Part shown: piece after piece, positions 43,351 through 53,959 of the stretch
How the letters are laid out: the number at the start of each line of letters is the position of its first letter
Numbering within the stretch: position 1 is the first letter of the stretch
Assembly: GCA_905221615.1 (NCBI GenBank)
Contig: CAJNDT010000485.1
Span: 133,000-196,999 of the forward strand
Direction of reading: 5' to 3'
Source of the DNA: Symbiodinium sp. CCMP2592
Taxonomy: Eukaryota; Sar; Dinophyceae; Suessiales; Symbiodiniaceae
DNA: 64,000 bases
Translations under genes and position numbers: made by a program
Notes under the pieces: generated by a model
Seen by the model: the letters and a program-made list of their open reading frames with translations, nothing else
Database searches by the model: none
Told to the model about the DNA's origin: nothing

Positions 43351-44975
43351 ATGGCGCAGCTCATTGCGGGCAAGTTCCAGGTCTCCGAGAAGATTGGCTC
43401 TGGATCCTTTGGTGACATCTACATGGGTGTGAATGTGCAAACGGGTGCACCCGTTGCTATCAAGCTTGAGTCCGTCAGGGCACAACATCCTCTGCTGGTG
43501 TTCGAGTCCAAGCTTTACAAGCTGATCTCCAATGGTGTGCAGATTCCAGCAGTGCACTGGTACGGGGTTGAAGGCGACTACAACGTGATGGTCATTGACC
43601 TGCTGGGGCCATCGCTTGAAGATCTTTTCAACTATTGTGACCGCAAATTCACACACAAAACAATCGCGGCAATTGGCCAACAGATGATTGATGCTATAGA
43701 ATACGTTCATTCTCGAGGATTTCTGCATCGGGATATCAAGCCGGAGAACTTCTTGATGGGTGTTCAAAAGAAGGCAGGCGACGTGTACATCATTGATTTT
43801 GGCTTGGCCAAGCGGTACCGGAATCCGCGCACGAGCCAGCACATTCCCTTTCGCAATGACAGAAAGCTGACAGGGACAGCTCGCTACGTTAGCATCAACA
43901 CACACAGAGGTATCGAGCAGAGCCGCCGAGACGATCTCGAAGCCATTGGCCAGGAGCTGAGTGTGGAACAAGTACCGAAGAACACTTTTAGCCTTCCCGA
44001 GAGTGTGTGTTGCAGGAGAAGAAATCAAGCCGTCGCACTGTGTTGCCTGACTGAGGCTACGTTTTGATGTATTTCTGCCGCGGCAACCTTCCCTGGCAAG
44101 AAAGATATCTGGGAGGGCTTAAAGGTGGTACCAAGGAGGACAAATACAAACGAATCTTGGACAAAAAGGAGAGTACATCCCTGGAAATCCTGGGCAAGGC
44201 GGCTCCACCTGAGCTGAATGCCTATCTTAATTACGTGCGTAATCTGTCCTTCGAAGATCGGCCTGACTATGCATGGTGCCGTTGGCAGTTCATCATGATC
44301 GTAAACCGGGAAAGTGCGGGCGGCTTCGAACGCCTCGGTGATTGGGATTGGGATTCGCGGTATGTCCATGAGAAGGAGGAAAATGCGGCGAGATATGGCG
44401 ATGCAGCGGTGGATCACGACTTGTCCTTAGCAGACAAGCTTCGCCGGGATGGAGATCGGAGCCGAAAGCAGGCTCCGATCTTCCACAAAACAGGCGACCA
44501 GGCAGAGACTGCAAAGCAGGGGCAAGATGCCCAACCGGCTGCAGATTCACGTTCCGGTGAGGGAGGGCGAGCCTCAGATGCATCCGGCAACGAGGGGGAG
44601 CCCACAGCTGCAACGATTGGAACTCCAATCTCCAGAGGCCCGAAGTATTGGGCTGAGGGCAAGCTCACCAAGGCAGAAGATGAAAAGCCAGAGGTTGTGC
44701 AGTTCAACAGTCCTATTGGAAGTGCTTTCACAATCGGACGTGCGGCAACGAATGATCTATCTCTGGGCGTACCTGCAGTTAGCGTGGCACATTGTAGCCT
44801 GAGATTGCAGGATGACGGTGAGGCCGTCGTGCTAGCGGACACTTCGCTCAACGGCACTTTCATCAACGGAAACCTGGTGGGAAAGGGCAATGAAGCCGTA
44901 ATTCCGAATGGTGCGGTGATCACCTTCATTAAGAACAAGTCTTATCCACAGCTGGTTCTTCGCATGAAGACATGA
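43351..44975 (+). CDS. Casein kinase 1-FHA domain fusion kinase
   Basis: Two exons, 43351-43948 and 44056-44975, are split by a 107-bp GC-AG intron. Joining restores [18 protein letters not shown], the expected CK1 sequence, and gives 505 residues. Residues 1 to about 290 are a CK1-type serine/threonine kinase. The glycine loop is IGSGSFG, Lys38 lies in VAIKLE, the catalytic loop is HRDIKPENF (Asp128), and the metal-binding motif is DFG (Asp149). [20 protein letters not shown] is the CK1-typical activation segment. A Ser/Ala/Gly-rich linker (about 330-395) follows. Residues about 414-505 form a forkhead-associated domain with the phosphothreonine-binding pattern: GR (427-428), SxxH (442-445) and NGT (465-467). 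FHA domains recruit proteins phosphorylated on threonine, so the kinase may dock on pre-phosphorylated substrates (inference). CK1 tails are normally low-complexity; an FHA tail is unusual to my knowledge. The first ATG of the domain is used as start. Confidence 0.93.
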
Positions 44976-45041
44976 TGCGAGCATAGACAACGTCTTGCTC
45001 CATGGTGAGCCGGTTCTTTCCTCCAGCTTCGCTGAGTAAAT

Positions 45042-45560
45042 ATGTCCAGAAGTTATGCACGGGTGCGTCGGCTTCAAGTTTCCACAGTTTCACTGCAGAG
45101 TGATTTTACAGATGCCACATAAAGAAGTTGCTGCATTCGCTTTTGTGGCGTAGGCACAGCGAGTGCATGTATCACGGGTCGCAGGCTTGACCTGGAAACA
45201 GGCATGCTTGACCACTTCCCAGTCAGAGAAAAGGGGTTGCCCGGTGCAAACTTGTCAACATCTGCGGTCATCTGCGGAACCAAGATCTTTGTGACTGACA
45301 ATGGGTGGTTTGTGACCTTAAACTGGATCAAGGCTCCTGTGCAAGGGTATGCATGCATGTCTTTGCATCGATAGAGCAATAGTTACTAGCTATTTGGCAG
45401 GCGTTTCAGAGATGGTGCTGTAGCCGGCTGTAGCCAGCTTGCTTTGGGAATGCGCCTGCACTGGAAACTTCTGAGCTTCGACAACCGGTTCGGGGACGCT
45501 ATTGAGAACCGCAATGGGATCTTGCGCACGTCAGACACCAATGCCAGAAGTATTGGACTT
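45042..45560 (+). CDS. Coding-like exons upstream of, or 5' part of, the ubiquitin protease gene
   Basis: ATG 45042 opens MSRSYARVRRLQVSTVSLQ. A strong coding-like stretch (about 45155-45345) reads CITGRRLDLETGMLDHFPVR, then LSTSAVICGTKIFVTDNGWF, then VTLNWIKAPVQG. Another (45401-45562), after TTGGCAG, reads RLHWKLLSFDNRFGDAIENR followed by NGILRTSDTNARS and a stop at 45562. The beta-strand-rich composition recalls a propeller blade. The last stretch overlaps the start of the ubiquitin protease frame. Either these are 5' exons spliced into it or a small separate gene overlaps it. Confidence 0.4.
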
Positions 45561-47745
45561 CTTTGAGGGCCCTTGCGATGCATCGGTTTTACCTGATCCC
45601 GGCAGTGGACTCGATGGTCAAGTGCTTGGGGATCGAACTGCCGGCCTGCACAACCTGGGCAACACATGCTTCATGAACACTGCCCTGCAATGCTTGGCAA
45701 ATCTCCCAGACATTCGAGAAGTGATTTCGGCAAAGCAAAGCCAGCCGGCCTTCAGTGACCCAGTTGTAGACGAATTTCACAAGCTGATGCAAGCCTTGTG
45801 GGATCACAGGTCGGGCCCGGTAAGCCCTTCAGCTCTCAGGGACAGCATCAGCCGCTGCACCTCTTCGTTTGCTGATTGGGAGCAGCACGATGCGATGGAG
45901 TTTGTGGAGTTCCTTATAAATCGCCTTGCAGAAGGATACAAGGATCAAAAGGAGCCGGGGGAGGCAGCTTTCTCTTCATTGCAAGACGGTGGCCAAGGCA
46001 GCCATACAGCCACTTCCCAGCTCCAGTCCTGCCGTGAGCTTTGCGCCCTCAGCTTGTTTTCGGGATCTCTGAAAACCACCATCACGTGCCCGGAGAACAG
46101 CTGCCGCACCAAGAGTGCAAAGGTCGAGTCGATTACATCTGTCAAATTGCCAAGCATTGACCCTAAACTCAGCGAGCAAGACAGCGTAGCAGTCGTTGTT
46201 GTGCCTGCTGCTTCCTCTGAATCACCCATCGTGGAACATAAAGTGTTTGTCGAGCGTTCTGCTACGTTTCGAAAGCTCCTGGACAGAGTGTCGACAAAAG
46301 CCAAGCTTGCACGCAATGTATGCTTGTGTGCAAGTTTGGAGGACGGTCGCCTGCAAATCTGCTCTGAAGAGGATGGTTTGGGAAGAGAAGGCAGAGGTCC
46401 CTTCCTTGTCTATGAGCTGGAAGCTGCAGACGAGGCTCTCTGCGTGAAGCTTCGCTCTGGTAAAGGGGAGATCTCAGGTGACGGCGAGCGAAGGGTCTGC
46501 CCCGATGACGGTGTAACATATACGTTTCATGAGTTGAGGGCAGCCTTCGGATCGGAGTACTCCGCCGAAGACCTTCGATCTTATTGGTGCGATGCGATGG
46601 CCTTGGCACCATCTGCCGTACCGGCTGGTGCACAGTCCGCAGTCATCGTGCACTGCCGCCTGGACAGCCTGAGGCTGGGCTCAGAAAGTAGTAGACGTCT
46701 GTTTCCTGCGAGCGGCTGCGGATTGCTTGCTTTGATTCCCAACCTGAGGCAAAACGGTCGCATCCTTGTGGGGTTGCCGTTGCTGTTTGCCATGGAAGCT
46801 TGTCGGATTTAAGAATGTGCCGAACACGACAAAATGGAGGTTGATGTCTATAGAATTGTGCAGTCTCCTAACGTCGAATCTGTGAGGCCGTATAATCGTG
46901 GCTGCAACGTTGACCGTTTTCTTAAGATAGAAGCAGTGATTGTGGATTGGTGTGCTCCTCAGGACAGAATCACAAGTCAAGCCCAGCTTGTTGACGCCAT
47001 CAGGGTGCAGTTGATGCTAAGATACAAGCTGGAGGATGCTTCAGGCTGGAGTTTGTACCAGACGAGTGCCGGCTGGAATGCTGCCAAAGCTGACACACTA
47101 CTCGGACACGAGGCCTCGCCCAACAGTGACCAGCTCGCGCTCCGTGAATGCGAACATCTCGTGGTGCACTGGGGGTATCCTGCCCAGCCTGCCCCGGACC
47201 AGTTGCTGTCAACATGCAACAAAGTCACAGAGGATGCTGAGGATATCTACAGTCTGTACAGCTGCTTCGACTGGTTGACAGCGACACAGCAGCTCTCAAT
47301 AGACAATGCTGTTCTCTGTAATGGGTGCCAGCAGAGGGTAGAAGCCCTGAGTAAAGTTCAACTTGCGGGTGCACCTCCCGTACTGGTCTTGCACCTCAAC
47401 CGGTTCGAATACAAATATGGACAACGCAACCGGCTCTTTACTTCCATACATTTTCCAGTTGATGGCCTGGACTTGACCCGATTTTGCACCGCATCTGATG
47501 AAGAAGGAAGTGTCGACCAAGCACCTCCCATTTATGATCTGCTTGCCACCATCATCCATGCGGGAAGTGCCTGCATTGGACACTACACATCGTGTATCCG
47601 CTCATGGCGAGGAGTCTGGTATCTCTACAACGATGAGACAGTCAAGCAAGTCTTGGCAGATGATGTCCAAGACACACGGGGCACTTACGTGCTATTCTAT
47701 CTCCGCCGAGATCGGCGGCCTGAAGGTTGGGGGAGCCTCTCTTAA
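45514..47745 (+). CDS. Ubiquitin-specific protease (USP, peptidase C19)
   Basis: This cysteine protease family removes ubiquitin from proteins. From ATG 45514 the Cys box is GLHNLGNTCFMNTALQCL with catalytic Cys52. The QHDAMEFVEFLINRL helix follows. The His box is SACIGHYTSCIRSWRGVWYL with catalytic His about 619, then YNDETVKQV. Cysteine pairs of the fingers region are seen as CPENSC and CNGCQQ. The two long frames (to 46812 and from 46834) are the same gene. A 213-bp GC-AG intron, 46674-46886, joins DSLR-PYNRGCNVDRF in frame and gives about 672 residues; this join is likely but not unique. Between the first finger pair and the second there is a long insert (about 46130-47270), larger than in minimal USPs, possibly ubiquitin-like. 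The start could be further upstream if the exons from 45042 belong to it. Substrate is unknown. Confidence 0.9.
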
Positions 47746-47749
47746 CTGC

Positions 47750-49670
47750 ATGTGGCAATGGCTCCAAGCGCCCGCAAACCAACTGCCACCCACCACCCGA
47801 TCTTGCGGAAGCTCCCACGAAGCGTCGGCGGCGTGGTCACAACAGCGGTGCAACTGATGCCTTTGAGCTCGGGAGTGCATCGGCAGGCCGGGATCCAGCA
47901 GGGCATCCTCAGCATAAATGAGCGTGGATCCACGCAGGCCAAGAAAGGATATCGGATAGCAAGACACAGCTTTACAGTAAATTCGCGCCTGTCGAAAAAG
48001 CGTTGATTGAATTGTCCTGTTTGTGCAGACCACACAGAGTCGCATCATGTCGCATCGAGCACGGTTCGTGGGTGCGTATGTGTGTGCGTGTGTGCGTGTG
48101 TCTTTGTGTTTATTGGTGTGGGTGCCAAGGACAGTCTCATGGTAGCATTGCCCTGAGAGATGGTCTTGCGATGAGGTCGAAGCCAACTTATGACATGTCC
48201 AGAATGCTCGCCAAGGCTTTGTTGGACCTTCGTGTTCGGCTGGATTCCGAGGGCGCTGCTCAAGTGGTTTGGTCACTGTGGCGCATGGGACTGACCCTGA
48301 GAAAAGCCATCGCATGCAGAAGACTGACTGCACCGATTTGCCAGCAAGATGTCGCTGTCTACACTAGGCCGCTTCCATGATGCTTGGACGCTTTTCGTTG
48401 CTTGGTCGCGTTTTGTTTCAATGTTCTTCCGGAATCTTGTCCTGCCCCAGGTCCGCACGCTAAGCGACGGCCGCCATCCGGAACACGGAAAGACTGGCTA
48501 CACAAAAAAGCATGCTGTTGATGGACGGCAGTTTGTGACTCAGCTCTGGCTTGCGAGGTTCCTTTCAGCAGATGACACTCGTAGCAGGCGTTACTATCAG
48601 ACGCTGCTCATGGAGACCGAGCGCCGAGGAGATGTGCAGAAACAGGCTCTGAGATATCTCATCGGCCACAGTGCTTGCTTAGCAACAGGCTTAGGAGCCA
48701 GCATGTGCCACAAAGCATGTCGAGGTCTTTCTGTGGAAGCAGATGGCAGCTGATTTCTATTCGCGAAATCTGCGCACCGCGTGCCTGAACTGTGCCATTG
48801 GCTGCAGCGAGTTGGATGCACCTGGTGTGCGTGTGCAGGACGGTGCTGTGGAATGACTGCTCAATGGGAGAACTGTAGCTTGCTGGGTTCAAGTTGGGGC
48901 GATTCTTTCTATTGACGGGGAGAGCTACAGTCCCGTAGCTTTGGTGTGCGGCTGCCCTGTGCCCGTGAAGCGCTGCAGTGCTGTGGCTTTCTTGCAAGCC
49001 CTTACCTGTATTCTGCTTGTTGTGGGGGCCGGGGAGAATAGATATAGGAGAACAGAGGAGATTAGTTGCGACTGTCAAGTTAGAGCGAAGACGGAATGGA
49101 CGAGCCACTTGCATCTATTGCCAAAAACTCGGCCCAAGAGTGATACCACTCCGCTCCGATTCTATCCGCCTTAGCGAGGCACGGCAGGTATTAGCAAGCT
49201 TTTCGTCTGGACCTGCTATTTCCACATTGTGCTCGCATATGGGCGTAGGGTTCTTGCGCAGTGGAACTGTTTCCTTGGAGGGGAATATTGGAGGTTTGTG
49301 CATATGGTGATATTGCACTCATTTCATTGGGTGGGAAGCCGAGGAAACATCTTGCACTGCGACCCCCTGTACTTCCTTGCTGGCTCCTTAAGTCTGCAGA
49401 AAATCGGTCTCTATTTGCTGGGGAGTGCCAGCTACTTGTAGCTGCTTTCCTTCCTCAGGAAATGAATCCATACCGCGGCGAGCAGAAGCTCGGAAGATTT
49501 ACATGGGTGCTTGGTGCACAGAGCCGAATCCAGCACGACATGTCGTTATCGTGTTCTCCAAGGCAAGGCTTTGCCCCTGAGAGTTCGGGCTTGTTTGGTG
49601 GAACCTTGTCTTCGGTTGGCATACTCTGAGGCCCCATAGGGGCATTGAACTCGGGCATGCTTGCATGCCT
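47750..49670 (+). CDS. Unidentified exons, one with a WA/WSLW-type repeat
   Basis: Plus-strand pieces look coding. About 47752-47918: RPQTNCHPPPDLAEAPTKRR then RRGHNSGATDAFELGSASAG, with a basic KRRRR cluster. About 48189-48300: MSRMLAKALLDLRVRLDSEG then AAQVVWSLWRMGLTLR, reminiscent of helical organelle RNA-binding repeats. About 48418-48660: FFRNLVLPQVRTLSDGRHPE, then FVTQLWLARFLSADDTRSRR, then YYQTLLMETERRGDVQKQAL. About 49395-49625: FAGECQLLVAAFLPQEMNPY then EQKLGRFTWVLGAQSRIQHD. I cannot join them or say how many genes they form. Confidence 0.35.
48062..48125 (+). repeat. GT-rich microsatellite
   Basis: An interrupted GT/GTGC run (GTGTGTGCGTGTGTGCGTGTG). Confidence 0.75.
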
Positions 49671-49689
49671 GAGGTTATGAGGCAATCCA

Positions 49690-50260
49690 ATCATTCAACA
49701 AGGGACTGTGGCTGCCCATGCCCAAGCGGAAAATGAATTTCGTTCCGATGATCGTGTGCTCGCCTGAGATCTCTTCTGCTCGGACTCGCTTGGGTGCATG
49801 TGCGAGATCGAGTGGCTCTGATTGCGACAGGTGCTCGCTGGTTCCTTGGGCGCTGTTCGTGCTGGTGTACAGTTCTTTGGCAAACAGTCGTGAAGTTACA
49901 GCTGAATGATGCTGTGTGCATCGATGAATGAAACAAGCTCAGGCCTCATGGCCTTCCAGTTTCACTACAGTCAGCCAACGCTCTGCAACATCGTCGTCTT
50001 TGTTTTGCTGTTCTTCGTCTTGGTAATTGGCGTCAAGGCGGGATAGGTCCTCGCCTGGCATCTTCACGAGCTGCTCACACTGCTCTGCCGCACAAGGCAT
50101 TGACGGGACGCTTCAGGATCTTCAGCGGCGTGCAGTCGGAAAGAGAACCGCTATCGGCCCAGATCGGTGCAATGATCCGGTTCGGCTGTTGCACTGTGTG
50201 GTTTCGGTTGCTGGCCTTAGAAGCCTTAGGAAGGATTTTGCAAGATCCTTGCACTGTTGT
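49690..50260. other. No assignable gene
   Basis: Short open frames only. Confidence 0.3.
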
Positions 50261-50272
50261 TAGAGCTGTGGA

Positions 50273-50395
50273 ATGACAAGGTCTTGGATGATCTTCTTCG
50301 CCTTCTCACTGCTCCTTGCATGGGTTGTCGGCTTCGTGCAGGGCGACCACAACTTCTCGACGAGCACGGGGTGCCTTCAGTCAACAACTTTTCAG
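50273..50395 (+). CDS. First exon of a putative secreted or membrane protein
   Basis: A true ATG opens MTRSWMIFFAFSLLLAWVVG then FVQGDHNFS. This is a textbook signal peptide: basic n-region, hydrophobic core of about 15 residues, then a small/polar end. The exon probably ends at TTTTCAG|GTAATG (50395). An exon further right may carry RYYDLGNLNNYTCSGYDSE (about 50471-50530), with an N-glycosylation sequon NYT, but the phase does not match directly. The product is unknown. Confidence 0.45.
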
Positions 50396-50539
50396 GTAAT
50401 GCAACTGTCGCACGTGCAAGCGCAGCACAGCACTTCACCAGAACTGGTTCTGGTGGTTCTCCCTTCAGGCGCTACTACGACCTGGGCAATTTGAACAACT
50501 ACACGTGCTCTGGCTATGACTCTGAACACCTCTGACGCA

Positions 50540-51170
50540 CCCTCGCCCCTGCCACCCCCTGCTCCGAAATCACATGCGCCCACCCACGGACTAATCGGTC
50601 CCCCAACGAAAGAAAGGATAAGAAATACGCATGTCCACAAAATCCAACAAAACATAATCGACACAGAAGCAGGCACAGATGCAGAGCCACACGCTAAGAC
50701 AGCTAGACTTACCACACACCCACACGCACCCACGCACCTGCGCACACACTTGGACTGACCCTCGATATGACCGAAGTCTCCGAAGTCATAACATGGGTAA
50801 GCAAGCAAGTCTCATCTCTTCGGTCAGATCTCTTCATTCACATGTACCTTTTCCTTGCTTTTCTTTTAACGGAAAATTGGGGCTGCATGTGTGTGACATG
50901 CGTTTCAATCCAGGAACACTTCGGTCCTCCCGGTGGGCTGTCGGTTTTGAGTTGCTGAAATCCTTGTCCCGGAGCCCGAAGATCGAGGGAAGTCGAGGCA
51001 GCCTTCTCCATGTCCGTATAGGGGTCACTCTGAAATCTTTGCTTCATATCTGCCGACACAAACAAACAAGTAAGCAAACAAACAGACAGACAAGCAAGCG
51101 CACAAAGACACAAACACCCACCCATCAACCCACGCACGTGCACGCAGACACAGAGTGACAGACATCATCG
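50540..51170. other. Low-complexity AC-rich and CAAA-rich stretches
   Basis: About 50680-50750 is rich in CACAC/CACGCAC. About 51055-51160 is rich in AAACAAACA and GACACA. No gene is recognised. Confidence 0.4.
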
Positions 51171-51182
51171 ATGCGACAAAAA

Positions 51183-51710
51183 ACATCCGTTGCGAAGGAT
51201 GGTCTATCCGAATCGGATGCTCGGGCAGCAGCTGCTAGATGCTGGCATTGTGCAGTTTGCCCCTGGCAGCCAGCTGGACATCAAAAAGTCCATGGGCCTT
51301 TCGTCTGCCGAAAGGGTGTTCTGCTTCTTTTTCGTGCCAAAACGAGCAGCAGTTTAGATCCACGAGGCTTCAAGAATGGGCAGGTCTACTGCGTGGTCAG
51401 TCTCTCGGATCCTGCTCCCTGTGCATGGTAAATGAGATATGTCGAAGTTTGATGGCTGTCCTGCTGCATGTGATGAAGGCACCAATCGTCTTTGGCACCA
51501 CGACCCCTTTGTCGTACGACTTCTGGGCAGTAGGCCGACGCGATGTCAGCGATGCAGCACTGATGCAAGGGTGTACAGAAGGTGTTTCTCTGCGTCCCAT
51601 GGCAGGCATGGACTGTTGCAGCGGAAATCAGCCGGACTTCTCCTGCCGCATCTTGATGATTGGAACTCGTGTTGACGGTGATGCTGCTCTGACCAGCCCT
51701 CCACCATGAT
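51183..51710 (+). CDS. Unidentified exons
   Basis: Plus-strand frame at about 51195-51355: RMVYPNRMLGQQLLDAGIVQ then FAPGSQLDIKKSMGLSSAER and VFCFFFVPKRAAV. It has strong protein-like composition. A second frame at about 51525-51705 reads RDVSDAALMQGCTEGVSLRP then MDCCSGNQPDFSCRILMIGT and a stop. No family recognised. Confidence 0.33.
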
Positions 51711-51719
51711 TCCATTGTC

Positions 51720-52205
51720 AATCTGAGGCAACTACAACAATCCGCAAGCCAGCGGTGGCATCAGGCCAGAAGTCGAAATGCCTCGCAGAACTGCAGCGGA
51801 CTGACTGCATGTGAGGCTGATGAACAGCAACGATCGCGCGTACTACAGGCCCGGCATGGGCCGGAAGTAGACTTGTCGCGCCATGTTGTTGCATCAACGT
51901 TTGGGAGAACCCTGGGCAATGGAAGTTGATTGAAGAAATCGCAGACCTGGAAGTGCCCTCGAGAGCAGTAGATGTTGGTAGAACTAGAAATGACAACAAC
52001 ACAAGAAGGAGTACTAGCGGCAGTTGATATTGTCGTCGTGGCAGTGCAACCTTGACAACGTCCACTTACGCACTCACGAGAGCACCCATGTTCCCGCTGC
52101 AACATTTGCCAGTACATGCTACAACGCTGTCGTGTTAGCATCGTAACAGTGGTAGCTCACTGGATAGGAGCGGTCACCGTGCACGTATCCCAGCGGCAGA
52201 GCTTT
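51720..52205. other. No assignable gene
   Basis: Nothing recognised before the trinucleotide-repeat block. Confidence 0.35.
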
Positions 52206-52209
52206 AACC

Positions 52210-52497
52210 CGAGCAGTAGTAGTCGTGGTCGTAGTTGTAGTAGTGGTTGTACTGAGTAGTGATAGTAGCGGCAGCAGTGGTAGCAGTAGTGGTAGTTGGA
52301 GTAGTAGTAGCCGTCGTCGTGGCAGCAGCCGGAGCAGTCGAAGGTGCAGAAGCGGCAGCAGTCGCAGCAGGACGTCGCCATCGTAGCAGCAGCAGGAGCA
52401 GCAGGAGTAGGAGTAGTGGTGGTCCTGGTGGTAGCAATAATAATATCAGTAGGAATAGTAGCAATAATAGCGCGAATTATTAGTAGCGTAATAGTAA

Positions 52498-52548
<51 letters not shown>

Positions 52549-52613
52549 CAGTAGTAGTAGTAGTAGTAGTAGTAGTATAGCAATAGTAATAGTAGTAGTA
52601 ATAGTAGTAGTAA

Positions 52614-52667
<54 letters not shown>
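52210..52667 (+). repeat. Degenerate to pure TAG trinucleotide array
   Basis: From about 52210 to 52480 the sequence is a degenerate AGT/AGC/GGT series. From about 52485 to 52667 it is a nearly pure TAG array with a few AATAG and CAG units. The open frames here (poly-Val, poly-Ser, poly-Leu or poly-Tyr) are artefacts of the repeat. Confidence 0.95.
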
Positions 52668-52669
52668 GC

Positions 52670-53400
52670 GGCCCCCCCCTACCAACCATCCCCTGGTGGG
52701 GGGGGGGGGGCTGATAACATACAGGCAGCCTCGAACATTGCCAGCGAGTATCCACAGGAACTGTTCACAGTAGCCCAGATGCTCCACGATGGTCTAGTGT
52801 ATGGCTATATTTACTTTGCGAAGATACTTTTACCTGTTTGCCATTTTACTCGGTATTTACAGTACTTTCGGGATGTCCGCCATCTTATAAAGTTGCCAAG
52901 CAATGATTGCCAGCTCCAAAAAAACCTGCGAGACACGTGCAGTTGCAATCTGCCTGCCTCTCTGTTCTGTTCAAGTCGTGATGATGTTCGTTGCTGATGA
53001 TGATGATGACGAAGATTTAACATACCAGATGAACTACTTTAAAGACCGAGTAAAACAAGCCTCCCCCCACCCAATTTCGAGTTTTCGCTGAAAGCCCTCG
53101 CAAAGGCAAACAACGTAGAAAAGTCCAGAGGCAGGCTTGGCAACTTTATAAGATGGCGGACATCCCGAAAGTACTGTAAATACCGAGTAAAATGGCTCTT
53201 GCGGAGATGTTGTTCGAGGTGTCCGCGTACCAATCTCGACTTCATTCTTCCCGCACACCCACGCACCCCCACAACAAAAGAATCCACAATCGGATGCTGG
53301 AGTTTGAAAACTCGGAGGTGAAATTTCTAGCTTCATAAGATACCGAGTCAAACGGATGTGGGTTACAAGAGTATGTAAAAGAGATGGTTGGTAGGGGGGG
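52670..53400. repeat. Nested inverted-repeat element between two TAG arrays
   Basis: A perfect 61-bp inverted repeat (52841-52901 and 53135-53195) has a 233-bp spacer. An outer inverted pair, CCCCCCCCTACCAACCATC (about 52670-52688) and its complement GATGGTTGGTAGGGGGGG (about 53383-53400), abuts the flanking TAG arrays. The motif ACCGAGT(A/C)AAA recurs at about 53046, 53183 and 53342, and inverted at about 52847. No transposase is encoded. It looks like a short non-autonomous palindromic element, or a partly inverted duplication. Confidence 0.8.
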
Positions 53401-53403
53401 GTG

Positions 53404-53405
53404 GC

Positions 53406-53465
<60 letters not shown>

Positions 53466-53492
53466 AAGTAGCAGTAGCAGTAGCAGTAGAAA

Positions 53493-53560
<68 letters not shown>

Positions 53561-53577
53561 CTAGTAGTAGTAGTAGC
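53404..53577 (+). repeat. TAG trinucleotide array
   Basis: A nearly pure TAG array with a short AGAAGCAG-variant centre. It has the same orientation as the array at 52485-52667. Confidence 0.95.
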
Positions 53578-53959
53578 GGGAGGGTTCAGTCACCGGTACG
53601 CAAGGAAGACCAGGTTTTTTCATGAAATTGTTATGGGCGAAACGCTGTAAAAGCCAGCGTTTCTGGCGTTCTGTGGAAGTCACGAAACGGCATCTGCCTA
53701 TGGCGAAAGGCGTTATTCCTGTGTCTTTGTACCGTTGCGTGCTGTCCCGGACCGAAAATGCTGGAATGTGCTACACTCGCCTTTCATGTATTTGTAAATT
53801 TGTTTTTATGTTTTTGCACCTGGTCAAACCATACCCAAAACGACGTAGCCAAATATCAGGAAGGTTTTGTGTAGGCTCTTCTTTTGAATCTTGTGATTGT
53901 TCTTGCATCTTCTAGGTTCAAGGCAGGCCGAGAAGTATAATCACAGTATTTCTGTAACC

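Noticed and set aside
44414-44938. 174-codon minus-strand open frame
   Set aside because: It is the exact antisense of the FHA part of the CK1 gene; the composition mirrors the sense codons.
52344-52787. Open frames encoding poly-Val, poly-Leu or poly-Tyr
   Set aside because: These are translations of the TAG microsatellite in different frames and carry no other sequence.
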